Origin: Bacteroidota bacterium
Lineage (GTDB): Bacteria > Bacteroidota > Bacteroidia > Chitinophagales > Chitinophagaceae
DNA length: 44,610 nucleotides
Reading direction: 5' to 3'
Assembly (NCBI GenBank): GCA_029573235.1
Contig: JAKQGX010000032.1
Coordinates: 1-44,610, forward strand
The translations under genes and the position numbers were made by a program. Positions 1 to 8,483 of this stretch are shown piece after piece. The stretch's first letter is position 1. Each line of letters begins with the position of its first letter. The notes beneath the pieces were generated by a model. It worked only from the letters and a program-made list of their open reading frames with translations. It was not told where the DNA came from and searched no databases.

Positions 1-124
1 AGTTTTGCTGTATATTGTTTGCGCCCTTGCATGTTACAAAAATACAAATAACTATTTATATATCAAATAGTTACACAAATTTAATTGCTGCACCGAAGTA
101 TATTTATTTAGTTTTATTATCTTA

Positions 125-285
125 GTTGTGCAACAAGCACAAGGTATTGCCAAAAGCGGGGCTGAATGGCTTCGATTGGGCATTGGTGCAAGGTTCAACA
201 GCAGTAATTCTATTGAACTTTTGTGCTAAAAATCCCCCACTGCGACAATACCCGAACCGCTGGCAGAAATACGCAACGACAATCC
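125..285. repeat. Left large interrupted-hairpin element upstream of higBA
   Basis: This non-coding stretch contains nested inverted repeats. An outer arm at 143-163 (GGTATTGCC...GGGG) pairs with 232-252 (CCCC...GACAATACC), and an inner arm at 186-198 pairs with 213-226 around the perfect core GTTCAA/TTGAAC. The short ends GTTGTGC (125-131) and ACGCAAC (271-277) also face each other. The 12-mer CCCGAACCGCTG at 251-262 recurs in inverted orientation in the element downstream of higA. It could be a folded recombination site, a decayed palindromic repeat, or a structured RNA; the sequence alone does not decide. Positions 1-124 are AT-rich and show nothing I can name. Confidence 0.5.
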
Positions 286-291
286 TCAATA

Positions 292-342
292 AAACAAAAT
301 TTCCCATTTTGGTAACTTTTGTTTATTTTTGACAAAACAAAA
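292..342. promoter_or_regulatory. Candidate HigA operator repeats upstream of higB
   Basis: AAACAAAA occurs at 292-299, inverted as TTTTGTTT at 317-324, and again directly around 335-342. The perfect dyad CAAAAT-N5-ATTTTG lies at 295-311. HigA antitoxins normally repress their own operon by binding inverted repeats at the promoter, so these are reasonable candidates. A/T-rich repeats like these are also easy to obtain by chance. Confidence 0.3.
324..331 (+). promoter_or_regulatory. Candidate -7 box for higBA
   Basis: TATTTTTG matches the Bacteroidota -7 consensus TAnnTTTG. It lies 15 nt before the TTG at 347, which supports that codon as the start; the more upstream in-frame TTG at 329 would sit inside the box. 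No good -33 TTTG is seen at the usual 19-20 nt spacing. Confidence 0.4.
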
Positions 343-346
343 AAGG

Positions 347-640
347 TTGAGAGTAATTGCAAAAAAGATACTTAGAGAATTTTGGGAAAGACACAACGAT
401 TGTGAGCAACAATTAAAATCCTGGTTTCAGGAAACTTCAAAAGCCGAGTGGACAAATCCCAATGAAATAAAGGCTGAGTACCCGAGTGCAAGCATTATTG
501 GCAACGACAGAATTGTGTTCAATATAAAAGGGAATTCATATCGCTTAATAGTGAAAATTAATTTTGACTATCAAATAGTTTGGATACGTTTTATTGGGAC
601 ACATTCCGAATATGATAAAGTAAATGCAAAAACTATTTAA
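347..640 (+). CDS. higB: HigB-type toxin (mRNA interferase) of a type II toxin-antitoxin pair
   Basis: Small basic protein of about 97 residues, in keeping with the HigB_toxin family, ribosome-dependent mRNA endonucleases of the RelE superfamily fold. The N-terminus MRVIAKKILREFWERH is the characteristic HigB opening, and a central NxKGNSYRLIVKI strand is also typical. The reading frame can be extended to a TTG at 329, but the TTG at 347 gives the family N-terminus and keeps clear of the likely promoter. The stop codon is one base before the HigA start, so the pair is co-translated, with the toxin gene first as usual for higBA. The system is likely autoregulated by HigA. It lies in an accessory islet between two hairpin elements, which suggests acquisition as a module. 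I am confident of the family; activity is untested. Confidence 0.88.
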   Translation: MRVIAKKILREFWERHNDCEQQLKSWFQETSKAEWTNPNEIKAEYPSASIIGNDRIVFNIKGNSYRLIVKINFDYQIVWIRFIGTHSEYDKVNAKTI

Positions 641-641
641 T

Positions 642-998
642 ATGAATATCAAGCCCATCAAGACAAAGAAAGACTACGAGCAAGCCATGCTTCGGCTTGA
701 AAAACTATTTGATGCAAAGAAAGAAACACCCAAAGGTGACGAATTAGAAGTATTAAGTTTGTTAATTGAAAAATACGAGAACGAACATTTCCCAATAGAT
801 TTGCCGGACCCTGTTGAAGCTATAAAATTTAGAATGGAGCAAATGGGTATGACGCAAACAGACTTAGCCAATATTGTTGGACAAAAAAGTCGTGCAAGTG
901 AAATATTGAATCGGAAACGAAAACTCTCGTTAGACATGATTAGACAATTACATCAACATTGGAACATACCAACCGAAGTTTTGGTGCAAGCATACTAA
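642..998 (+). CDS. higA: HigA-type antitoxin, Xre-family HTH protein
   Basis: About 118 residues. The N-terminus MNIKPIKTKKDYEQAM is the standard HigA opening, followed by a helical segment and a C-terminal Cro/CI-type helix-turn-helix (GMTQTDLANIVGQKSRASEILNRKRKLS). The antitoxin neutralises HigB and represses the operon. An ATG at 624 is in frame and overlaps higB, but the ATG at 642, one base after the toxin stop, gives the canonical start. The region after the gene is non-coding and carries the second large hairpin element, so higB and higA form a self-contained two-gene unit. Confidence 0.9.
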   Translation: MNIKPIKTKKDYEQAMLRLEKLFDAKKETPKGDELEVLSLLIEKYENEHFPIDLPDPVEAIKFRMEQMGMTQTDLANIVGQKSRASEILNRKRKLSLDMIRQLHQHWNIPTEVLVQAY

Positions 999-1000
999 TG

Positions 1001-1214
1001 ACGATGTACTTCTGCCAACATTGGGTTTTATGCGAGTTGGGCTGGACATTAAAACATCAGCTAATTGCAAGTCTCATCTTTAGTACCGGCTGGACGAACA
1101 AATCTCAACTTTAGTTCTTAAATTCAACTTTAGAATATATCCGGGCAGCGGTTCGGGCAGACGGAATTCTAATTCCCAACCTGCATAAAGCCCTGCTCGT
1201 TAGCAGAAATGTCG
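1001..1214. repeat. Right large interrupted-hairpin (attC-like) element downstream of higA
   Basis: The two ends are imperfect inverted repeats of about 40 nt. 1010-1041 reads TTCTGCCAAC, then GGGTTTTATGC, then GTTGGG; the reverse complement of 1175-1209 reads TTCTGCTAAC, then GGGCTTTATGC, then GTTGGG, with unequal spacers. An inner pair, CTGGACGAAC at 1090-1099 against GTTCGGGCAG at 1151-1160, is nested inside. Three degenerate direct repeats TCAWCTTTAG lie at 1074, 1105 and 1124. The right end CGTTAGCAGA resembles an integron attC R' box, and the asymmetric arms resemble attC folding, but the roughly 200-nt length is long for attC. 1215-1294 shows nothing further. Confidence 0.5.
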
Positions 1215-1294
1215 ATACATTCTTTCATTTATATAAAACGTGAACCCTTCCATTTGCCTGTAGTTGGGAAAACATAATGTGTGAATCTACATAA

Positions 1295-2257
1295 ATGACT
1301 CCGGTTACAATTGACAAGATAAAAGGCGTATTTTTTGGTCAAGCCATAGGAGATGCCTTAGGACTTGGTACCGAGTTTATGACCAAGAAAACAGTGAGGC
1401 AACACTACCCGAATGGTCTTTCGGAATATTCTGCCATCATCCAAGATGCACATCGAAAAAGGTGGAATATAGGCGACTGGACTGATGATACCGATCAATT
1501 TTTATGCATTGTCGATTCCATTATTCAATCAGGAAATGTGGATGAAATTGCATTTGCAAAGGAGTTGTATCGTTGGTTTAAAGATGCGCCCATGGGTATA
1601 GGACAAACGGTTTACAGAGTGTTATCCATTCCCCAGTTTACATTGTATCCACATCGAGCCGCAGAAATGATATGGCGATTTTCTAAAAAACAAATTGCCT
1701 CAAATGGAGCCATCATGAGAACTTCCATTTTAGGGACGTATGACTTCTGGAATTATGCTTCCGTAGAAAGGAACACCACTAAGATTGCGAGGGTCACCCA
1801 TTGGGATAGTCGCTGTGCAGGCTCTTGTGTGGTTGTATCTCTATTAATTGCACACCTGCTAAAAGAAAATGATGGATTAGATATACAACAACTCATCTCC
1901 TTTGCAGACACCTACGATGATCGAATAAAACCCTACATTGAATTGGCTTATGAGAAAGATATTGCCTTATTACAATTAGATGAACCCACTTCCATTGGTT
2001 ATACTTTAAAAGCGCTTTCTGCCGGATTATGGAGCTATTTTAATGCAACTAATTTTGAAGAAGGAATTTTAGAAATCATTCATGAAGGTGGCGATGCCGA
2101 CACCAACGCTTGTATTGCAGGTAGTATTCTTGGTGCCAAATTTGGCTATCATTCCATTCCTAAAAAATACATCGATGGGCTTTTGTACAGAGAGATATTG
2201 GAGGAAAAATTAGACGCTTATCTTTCAATATTAAATGAACGATTCAGCACCCAATAG
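1295..2257 (+). CDS. ADP-ribosylglycohydrolase family protein
   Basis: 320 residues, the usual single-domain length for the ARH/DraG family (PF03747). The N-terminal GVFFGQAIGDALGLGTEF segment, the first metal-binding cluster WTDDTDQ (residues 62-68) and the second cluster GGDADTNAC (265-273) are all present; these acidic residues and threonines hold the two Mg2+ ions that activate water for cleaving the ADP-ribose bond. The protein probably acts in the cytoplasm, with no signal peptide or membrane segment. No ADP-ribosyltransferase is encoded nearby, so the substrate (ADP-ribosylated protein, nucleic acid, or a free ADP-ribose derivative) cannot be assigned. It lies just after the higBA islet on the same strand, but about 300 nt away with the hairpin element between, so it is probably an independent unit. 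Confidence 0.92.
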   Translation: MTPVTIDKIKGVFFGQAIGDALGLGTEFMTKKTVRQHYPNGLSEYSAIIQDAHRKRWNIGDWTDDTDQFLCIVDSIIQSGNVDEIAFAKELYRWFKDAPMGIGQTVYRVLSIPQFTLYPHRAAEMIWRFSKKQIASNGAIMRTSILGTYDFWNYASVERNTTKIARVTHWDSRCAGSCVVVSLLIAHLLKENDGLDIQQLISFADTYDDRIKPYIELAYEKDIALLQLDEPTSIGYTLKALSAGLWSYFNATNFEEGILEIIHEGGDADTNACIAGSILGAKFGYHSIPKKYIDGLLYREILEEKLDAYLSILNERFSTQ

Positions 2258-2418
2258 CCAACATGCTAGTATATAATTATAACAATCAAAATATCTAATA
2301 GAAGATTGATATTCCCTAACATTTTCTCTATTTAATACCAATACTATTTTCTTGGCAATACTATCTTCATCATAATTACAATTATTTTTACCACAAAACG
2401 ACATTGAAGTTGCCACGT

Positions 2419-3915
2419 ATGAAGCAAGCATTACTGTTAATAATATTCCTCTTACAAGTCTATTGGCTACAGGCACAAGCCCCCAAGCGAGAGTTTCGAG
2501 CGGCTTGGATAGCCACCGTTTCCAATATTGATTATCCCTCCAAACAAGGGCTTCCCACCGAACAACAAAAGCAAGAATTTATCAATCGGTTGGATCAATT
2601 AAAAGCCCTTGGTTGCAATGCAGTCATCGTGCAGATACGTCCGGCAGCAGATGCTTTTTACCTTTCGCCATACGAGCCGTGGAGTCGTTTTCTTACAGGA
2701 AGACAAGGTCAAGCACCCAACCCCTATTACGACCCACTTTCTTTTATGATTGCAGAAACACACCGACGCAATATGGAGTTTCATGCATGGTTCAATCCGT
2801 TTCGTGCATTGACAGACAGTAAGAAAAATCCGAACCCTGCCAACCATATTACTAAACAACATCCCGGATGGATTATCGCCTACGGTGGCAAATCGTATAT
2901 CAACCCCGGCGAACCGGAAGCCAGAGAGTATGTCATCAAAGTAATAACCGATGTTGTAAAACGATACGATATAGACGGGGTGCATATTGACGACTATTTC
3001 TATCCATATAGAATTGCCGGTGTAGAATTTGGTGATCAAAAAAGTTATGCTGCCTACGGCAAAAAATTTAATGATAAAGGAGATTGGCGCCGCGATAATG
3101 TAAATGACTTCATTAAAACATTGAACCAGGAAATAAAAGCGCTGAAGCCTTATGTAAAATTTGGCATCAGCCCATTTGGAGTGTGGCGCAATGCTTCCAA
3201 AGACCCAAGAGGCTCTATTACCCGAGGCGGACAAACCTGTTATGATGACTTATATTCCGACATCCTGCTTTGGTTAGAAAAAGGTTGGATGGACTATGTA
3301 TTGCCCCAACTATATTGGGAGCATTTCCATAGAGCAGCCCCATTTGAAGTATTGCTTTCTTGGTGGGAAAAGAATAGCTACGGAAGGCATGTGTACTATG
3401 GATTGGGGGTTTATAGAATGTTGAACGGCGGCACCGGACCTTGGGTTTCGCCCAATGAAATACTATGGCAGATAAAAGACATTAGAACCCAAACAGCACA
3501 ACCCGGATACTCCTTTTATAGTGCCTCCAACTTCGATAGAATACACCCTTCGTTGTCGGATAGTTTGATGAAAAGATATGCCAATACTATTGCCTTTCCA
3601 CCCATCATGAAATGGATGGATACAACAGCTCCCATGGCTCCGGTATTAAAAGTAACCAAAGCGAATGGAGGCAATCAATTGCATTGGAACCCACCCACAG
3701 GGAATGAGAAAAAAACCGTGGTTCGTTATGCTGTGTATCGTTTCAAAAGTGATGAGCCGGTGCGGTTATCCAATAGTTCTAAGATTATATCGGTTCAACA
3801 AAGCAATGAATATACAGATGCTACTGCCGGCAAACATACTTCATACACTTATGTCGTAACAGCATTAGACCGCCTTTGGAATGAAAGTAAACCCAGCAAT
3901 AGTATTACCCTTTAA
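2419..3915 (+). CDS. Secreted glycoside hydrolase-like protein, YngK/GHL10 family, with C-terminal FnIII-like domain
   Basis: 498 residues. MKQALLLIIFLLQVYWLQAQ is a clear signal peptide, which favours the ATG at 2419 over the in-frame TTG at 2404. The next 370 or so residues form a glycoside hydrolase-like family 10 TIM barrel (PF02638): REFRAAWIATVSNIDYPS near the mature N-terminus, AVIVQIRPAADAFY, the GVHIDDYFYP strand near residues 186-195, and a late DYVLPQLYWEH segment. Relatives have been linked to peptidoglycan or polysaccharide glycan cleavage. The C-terminal 90 residues (VLKVTKANGGNQLHWNPP onward) look like a fibronectin type III domain. Probable location is periplasm or cell surface. 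It appears monocistronic. Confidence 0.88.
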   Translation: MKQALLLIIFLLQVYWLQAQAPKREFRAAWIATVSNIDYPSKQGLPTEQQKQEFINRLDQLKALGCNAVIVQIRPAADAFYLSPYEPWSRFLTGRQGQAPNPYYDPLSFMIAETHRRNMEFHAWFNPFRALTDSKKNPNPANHITKQHPGWIIAYGGKSYINPGEPEAREYVIKVITDVVKRYDIDGVHIDDYFYPYRIAGVEFGDQKSYAAYGKKFNDKGDWRRDNVNDFIKTLNQEIKALKPYVKFGISPFGVWRNASKDPRGSITRGGQTCYDDLYSDILLWLEKGWMDYVLPQLYWEHFHRAAPFEVLLSWWEKNSYGRHVYYGLGVYRMLNGGTGPWVSPNEILWQIKDIRTQTAQPGYSFYSASNFDRIHPSLSDSLMKRYANTIAFPPIMKWMDTTAPMAPVLKVTKANGGNQLHWNPPTGNEKKTVVRYAVYRFKSDEPVRLSNSSKIISVQQSNEYTDATAGKHTSYTYVVTALDRLWNESKPSNSITL

Positions 3916-3969
3916 AGAAATCAAACGCTTGTAGTAGTAATAAATCAACACCTATAAACGGTATATAAA

Positions 3970-4638
3970 ATGAACCAAGTAGAACTATTTGAAAACGAAA
4001 GAGCAGCAGGTTACAATCAATTTGTAGAAACCTGGATACCAAACTACCATTACTTTTTAGACTGTTTACCAAAAATATTGAGTGGAATAGACACAAAAGA
4101 TTTGTTAGTTGTGGGTTGCGGAACAGGGAATGAAATAGAAAAGTTCATCAAGACTCCTGAACGATGGACGATTACAGGTATTGACCCATCACCTGAAATG
4201 ATTAAACAAGCGAAAGATAAACTTCAAACATGCGAAAATGTAAGGCTAATAGAAGGGGTGGTTGCAGATCTTGACATCAAAAAGAAATATAACGTTGCGA
4301 CCCTTTTATTAGTGCTGCATTTTCTCGAAGACAACGGGAGCAAGTTGAATTTGCTAAAAGACATTGCAGAAAGATTGGTTTCCGGTGCGACATTTATTAT
4401 GCTTGACATTACAGGCGACAAAAAACAAATCCAACAAAACCTAATCATCCTCGAACAACTAATACCGGAAGGATTGGATGAAGAACAAGTAAACAATCGA
4501 TTGAAAAGAATAGAACATGAACTATTTGCTGTTTCTGAAGAACGACTTTCAGCATTATTGGAAGAAGCTGGTTTTGAAACGCCAGTCCGCTTTTTCCAAT
4601 CGTCCATTTATATGGGTTGGTTGACAAAGAAAAAATAA
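3970..4638 (+). CDS. Class I SAM-dependent methyltransferase
   Basis: 222 residues with a Rossmann-type methyltransferase core. Motif I is LLVVGCGTGNEIEKF (about residues 44-58), which binds S-adenosylmethionine; the acidic residue after strand 2 is in ITGIDPSPEMIKQAKDKL (about 70-87); motif IV is in YNVATLLLVLHFLED. The C-terminal lobe is EARSSETA-like helix then a final strand ending GWLTKKK. No signal peptide; cytoplasmic. The substrate is not predictable, and neighbours (a secreted glycosidase and a membrane glycosyltransferase) give no hint. About 170 nt of non-coding sequence follow, in which I see no feature. Confidence 0.85.
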   Translation: MNQVELFENERAAGYNQFVETWIPNYHYFLDCLPKILSGIDTKDLLVVGCGTGNEIEKFIKTPERWTITGIDPSPEMIKQAKDKLQTCENVRLIEGVVADLDIKKKYNVATLLLVLHFLEDNGSKLNLLKDIAERLVSGATFIMLDITGDKKQIQQNLIILEQLIPEGLDEEQVNNRLKRIEHELFAVSEERLSALLEEAGFETPVRFFQSSIYMGWLTKKK

Positions 4639-4807
4639 GCATGTTGCAATCCGAACTACTTACAAGTATTTTGGAAACAAAAAGTGACAGAGTGCTAGCG
4701 AACAAGAAAACCAAATACCCATTACATTAGTAAGCGAACCGTTTCGAAAACACAACAATCAACCCCAAGCTCTTGAAAAAAATCACCTCCAAAAAGTAAC
4801 CTGAGGT

Positions 4808-6514
4808 ATGAGTAAAAAAGTACGCAAACCGGCACCAACAATAGCTTCAGCACCAGCTAAGCCAGCTACAGCCACTCCCCCATTCCGTATAAAGTATCCG
4901 TTACTTTGGTTGGTGGCTATCATCTTTATACTCTATGCGGGCACTATTCATTATGACTTCACCGATTTGGATGATGGTATATTCATTAAAGACATGCAAG
5001 CGTACAATGCCCAGTTGTCTCACTTATTTACGTCCTTTCATCGGGGTGTCTTCAATGCCGTGAATGATGAGTATTACCGCCCAATGCTTTTAAACTCGAT
5101 GATACTGAACTATGCATTTTCAGGCATCGAAATACAGGGCTACCACCTGTTTAACATCCTGTTGCACATTGCCGGTACCGGGCTGTTGTATATGGTTTTT
5201 CGGGCGTTGTCAGTATCCTCCTTTCATTCATTTTTATTGTGTTTGCTTTTTGCGGTGCATCCTGCCTTATCGCAAGCCGTTATCTGGATTCCCGGTCGAA
5301 ACGACAGTTTATTAGGGCTGTTTGTATTCGGCTACTTATGGGCTACAATACGCTACACCCAAACCGGTAATTGGAAGTTTCTGATAGGCGTTTTTTTGTT
5401 GTTGGCTGCCAGCTTTTTCACCAAAGAGTCTGCGATAGCGGCACCCTTATCGGCATTACTGATTCAAGTATTCATCTTGAAAGAAAAATTATTCTCCCGC
5501 CGACAACTAATACAGTATGGCATTTGGATGTTAAGCGGTGGCTTGTACTTTGCACTTCGCGCTACGGCTTCCATCAAAGGGGGTGTACTTCATGTGGCGG
5601 ATATCATCACCGGATTACCTGGGCGGATACCTATCATGCTTCAATATTTAGGCAAGATCATATTTCCTTTTAACCTCAGTGTTTTCCCGATTCAAGAAGA
5701 TACGGTTTACTATTGGGGCTTTGCAGCCTTGTTAACCATAGCCGTATTAATCTTTCTTACCAAAGAAAAGAAGTGGAACTGGTACCTTGCCGGAATAGGT
5801 ATCTTTTTAGCTTTCTTATTGCCTTTGTTGATACTTCCAAAAAATTTAAATGAACAAACCTTCGAGCACCGTTTGTACCTCCCAATTGTAGGTATTTTGC
5901 TACTACTTTCGCAGACTATTCTTTTTGATAAAAGCAGCAGTGATAAAAAATCCGGGATTATCGTAGCAATCGTTGCGGCTGTATTTGCCTTTATCAATTT
6001 GCAACATCAACCGCATTTCAAAGATGCCCTTAGCTTTTGGGAGCAGGGGCATAAGACATCGCCCCACTCTGCCTATGCTACCATGATGTATGGCGCTCGT
6101 GTAGAAGATAAGCAAGAAGGGTTTCGACTGATGCGAAAAGCCTATCAACTAAACCCCGATGAAAAATACCTGAATTACTACTATGGCGTGATGCTGCAGC
6201 ACCAAGATTCGCTATTGGCTTCAGAAGCACATTTCTTGCGAGAAAAGAAAAAATCAGGGTATTATGAATGTGATTTTTACTTGGCGAAAGTGGCATTTTA
6301 TAAAAAGGATTTTCAACAAGCTGCTGTGTATTTGGAAGATTATGTAAAAGCCGACAAAACCAATGAAGCTGCCAACAACAACTTATTATTGCTTTACATG
6401 ACCGCTCTTAAAGACAAATCAAAAGCGCAAGCACAAATAAACCGCATGAGCGAGAATGGCATTACTGTAAGTAATAAGGTGCGACAAGAAGTAGCCAATA
6501 TGCCCCATGAATAA
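4808..6514 (+). CDS. Polytopic membrane protein, GT-C-like N-terminal half with C-terminal TPR-like repeats
   Basis: 568 residues. A short cytoplasmic Pro/Ala-rich tail is followed by about 9-11 hydrophobic segments (first near residues 32-48), then a soluble helical C-terminus from about residue 415. The loop after the first membrane helix reads FTDLDDGIFI, a DD pair at the position where GT-C glycosyltransferases and eukaryotic TMTC proteins carry their catalytic acidic motif. PGRNDSLLGLF in a later loop is also typical of this group. The C-terminal region (ATMMYGARVEDKQEGFRLMRKAYQLNPDEKYL onward) fits TPR repeats, as in TMTC-like O-mannosyltransferases. Predicted role is transfer of a sugar from a lipid-linked donor at the periplasmic face; donor and acceptor are unknown. 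It converges on the next gene with only 26 nt between stops. Confidence 0.75.
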   Translation: MSKKVRKPAPTIASAPAKPATATPPFRIKYPLLWLVAIIFILYAGTIHYDFTDLDDGIFIKDMQAYNAQLSHLFTSFHRGVFNAVNDEYYRPMLLNSMILNYAFSGIEIQGYHLFNILLHIAGTGLLYMVFRALSVSSFHSFLLCLLFAVHPALSQAVIWIPGRNDSLLGLFVFGYLWATIRYTQTGNWKFLIGVFLLLAASFFTKESAIAAPLSALLIQVFILKEKLFSRRQLIQYGIWMLSGGLYFALRATASIKGGVLHVADIITGLPGRIPIMLQYLGKIIFPFNLSVFPIQEDTVYYWGFAALLTIAVLIFLTKEKKWNWYLAGIGIFLAFLLPLLILPKNLNEQTFEHRLYLPIVGILLLLSQTILFDKSSSDKKSGIIVAIVAAVFAFINLQHQPHFKDALSFWEQGHKTSPHSAYATMMYGARVEDKQEGFRLMRKAYQLNPDEKYLNYYYGVMLQHQDSLLASEAHFLREKKKSGYYECDFYLAKVAFYKKDFQQAAVYLEDYVKADKTNEAANNNLLLLYMTALKDKSKAQAQINRMSENGITVSNKVRQEVANMPHE

Positions 6515-6540
6515 TACCCCATCGGAAAGACTGGAATAGC

Positions 6541-8472
6541 TTAACGGATAAGGGTTACATCACCTTTCTTCAATATTTTATTTCCGTTGCGGTCAGTAGC
6601 ACTAAGCACCCAAAAGTAAACGCCTAACTCTGTGGGTGTTCCTCTCCAAATACCATCCCAACCTTCATTGATAGTGCTTGTTTGAAACATCAACTGCCCC
6701 CATCTGCTGTACACCCTGAAATAATGAAGCTCCGAAAATCCCACCATGATGGGGCGCAACATATCGTTCTTACCATCGCCATTGGGCGTGAATCCGGATG
6801 GAACGAACAAGCTGGGTACATCTACCACTTGCACATAGATACTATCGTCTCCTTCGCATTGTCCGGATGCACTTACGATATGTACATTGTAAGGATACCA
6901 TCCCGTATTGTTGTATGTAGCCGTAGGGTTGCCAATGAAAGGGTCGCTTAATAGCGTTGCTGGTGTCCAGGTGTAGCTGCCACCACCCATAGCAAGAAAC
7001 TGTATGGTGCTTTCTTTGACAATGATGGTATCGTTGCCGGCAAAGGGAACAAATTTTTCAACAGATACTTTACGTGTAAGCGTATCGAAGCAACCTATTT
7101 TATTACCGGATATCAAGGTTACCGGGTAATCGCCGCCAATGAGGTAGTTGTGTACAGGATTTTCTTCGGTAGCAGTGAAACCATCACCGAAATTCCAAAT
7201 CCATTGATCAGGACCATACAAACTGCTGTACGACGAATCCAAAAATTGTACGGGAGTATTGGGACAAAGTGTTCCGGAAAAATTAAAATGGCTGTTGAAG
7301 AAAGGATATATTTTCACAAGCCTGTCAATACTATCCGGACAAGTGGTACCACGGTTTACAATAAGCTTTACTCGATATGTGCCGGTATCGGGATAGGTAA
7401 AGGTTGGACTAAAGGCATTGGAAGTATCGTTTTGTAATCCGGGTACGCCAAAATCCCAATAATAACTAAAGCCACCCGTACTGAGATTGTCAAATGTAAC
7501 CGTATAACCTTGACAATTTACGATGTAAGTATTGGGCTCGTCTGAGTATTGTGGAATGTTGGCCACTACTGCTTTGGAGCAGTCGGTAACTTCAAATTGG
7601 AACTCACGTTTTGAAGAATTTATCAATACTCCGTTACGCCATTCGTGACAACATACGGATACTACAAAACGTCCCAGCAAATTGGGAGTACCGGTAATCA
7701 TGCCGGTAACCGGGTCTATCTTTACGATGGGGTTGCCAGCCATCGGACGTTGTTGCGAAAAGCCCGGACTGTACACCACTGTTGGAAAGGGTTGTGACGA
7801 AGGAATGCTGGGCTTTACATCGTTAATACTACCACCAATATTGGTTTCACAAAACTCATAACTCAGCGAATCGCCATCTGAATCGGTAGCACTGTGGTCA
7901 TAAAATAATGGATTGTTGATACAAATAATTTGCGGTGGATAGTTTTTAAAAACAGCGCTATTATTACATGTAGCAGCTGTCGCTGGTGGTATTTTACAAA
8001 AATAAGTAGCGCCCGTTTCTCCCGGGTTTATCACATTAGATATATGCTCGTTGCGACAACATCTTTGGTACACTACATAATAGCCTGTACTATTATTGGG
8101 TAATTGATACGTGGCTTTGAAGGTCATCTTTTGCAGGCAAGTAAGCGGGTAGTTAGTGATGCAACTATTGCTAAAGTTTGCAGGTATCGCCATCTTCGAA
8201 GAGTAGTACACATTGGTATCAACGAATTGTAGCCGATTGATGCCATCATATATAGCCAAGAAAGCGGGATTGTCATCTACTATGGCTTGTGGTTGTCCAT
8301 TCAAACAATCGTGGTAGATACTTAGCGTTACCTCGTAAATCGTAGTACCGGTAGTGGAGCCTGGTCCCAAGCAGCGATACGTCATTTCGCCCCCTACAAT
8401 ATGCGAAGCACGGCTTGTTGTGGTACCCAACAACAAGATGATAACCGATAATAGTAGGAGTGCATTTTTCAT
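6541..8472 (-). CDS. Secreted PKD-domain protein with T9SS type B (gliding motility-associated) C-terminal domain
   Basis: 643 residues from the ATG at 8472, which begins the signal peptide MKNALLLLSVIILLLG; upstream in-frame codons would spoil it and overlap the preceding gene. The mature start SHIVGGEMTYRCLG is a conserved opening of large Bacteroidota surface proteins. Two PKD-type Ig-like modules follow (WDFGVP...SPTFTYPDTGTYRVKLIV and WIWNFGDGFTATEENPVHNY). The end (VPSGFTPNGDGKNDMLRP ... RVYSRWGQLMFQ ... GWDGIWRG ... GVYFWVL) is the type B sorting domain recognised by the type IX secretion system. Predicted to cross the outer membrane and stay at the cell surface or be released; binding partner unknown. 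It is the last gene of a four-gene run, 11 nt after the hydrolase. Confidence 0.92.
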   Translation of the reverse strand: MKNALLLLSVIILLLGTTTSRASHIVGGEMTYRCLGPGSTTGTTIYEVTLSIYHDCLNGQPQAIVDDNPAFLAIYDGINRLQFVDTNVYYSSKMAIPANFSNSCITNYPLTCLQKMTFKATYQLPNNSTGYYVVYQRCCRNEHISNVINPGETGATYFCKIPPATAATCNNSAVFKNYPPQIICINNPLFYDHSATDSDGDSLSYEFCETNIGGSINDVKPSIPSSQPFPTVVYSPGFSQQRPMAGNPIVKIDPVTGMITGTPNLLGRFVVSVCCHEWRNGVLINSSKREFQFEVTDCSKAVVANIPQYSDEPNTYIVNCQGYTVTFDNLSTGGFSYYWDFGVPGLQNDTSNAFSPTFTYPDTGTYRVKLIVNRGTTCPDSIDRLVKIYPFFNSHFNFSGTLCPNTPVQFLDSSYSSLYGPDQWIWNFGDGFTATEENPVHNYLIGGDYPVTLISGNKIGCFDTLTRKVSVEKFVPFAGNDTIIVKESTIQFLAMGGGSYTWTPATLLSDPFIGNPTATYNNTGWYPYNVHIVSASGQCEGDDSIYVQVVDVPSLFVPSGFTPNGDGKNDMLRPIMVGFSELHYFRVYSRWGQLMFQTSTINEGWDGIWRGTPTELGVYFWVLSATDRNGNKILKKGDVTLIR

Positions 8473-8483
8473 ATAGAACAGCG

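Noticed and set aside
126-332. 68-codon open frame upstream of higB
   Set aside because: It spans the hairpin element and the higB promoter region, its product matches no family I know, and its codons follow the inverted repeats rather than a protein pattern.
2599-3234. 211-residue minus-strand open frame inside the YngK-like gene
   Set aside because: It is antisense to a gene with clear signal peptide and domain motifs; the product has no recognisable features.
4641-4730. 30-codon ATG frame after the methyltransferase
   Set aside because: It is short, matches nothing recognisable, and has no spacing or promoter support.
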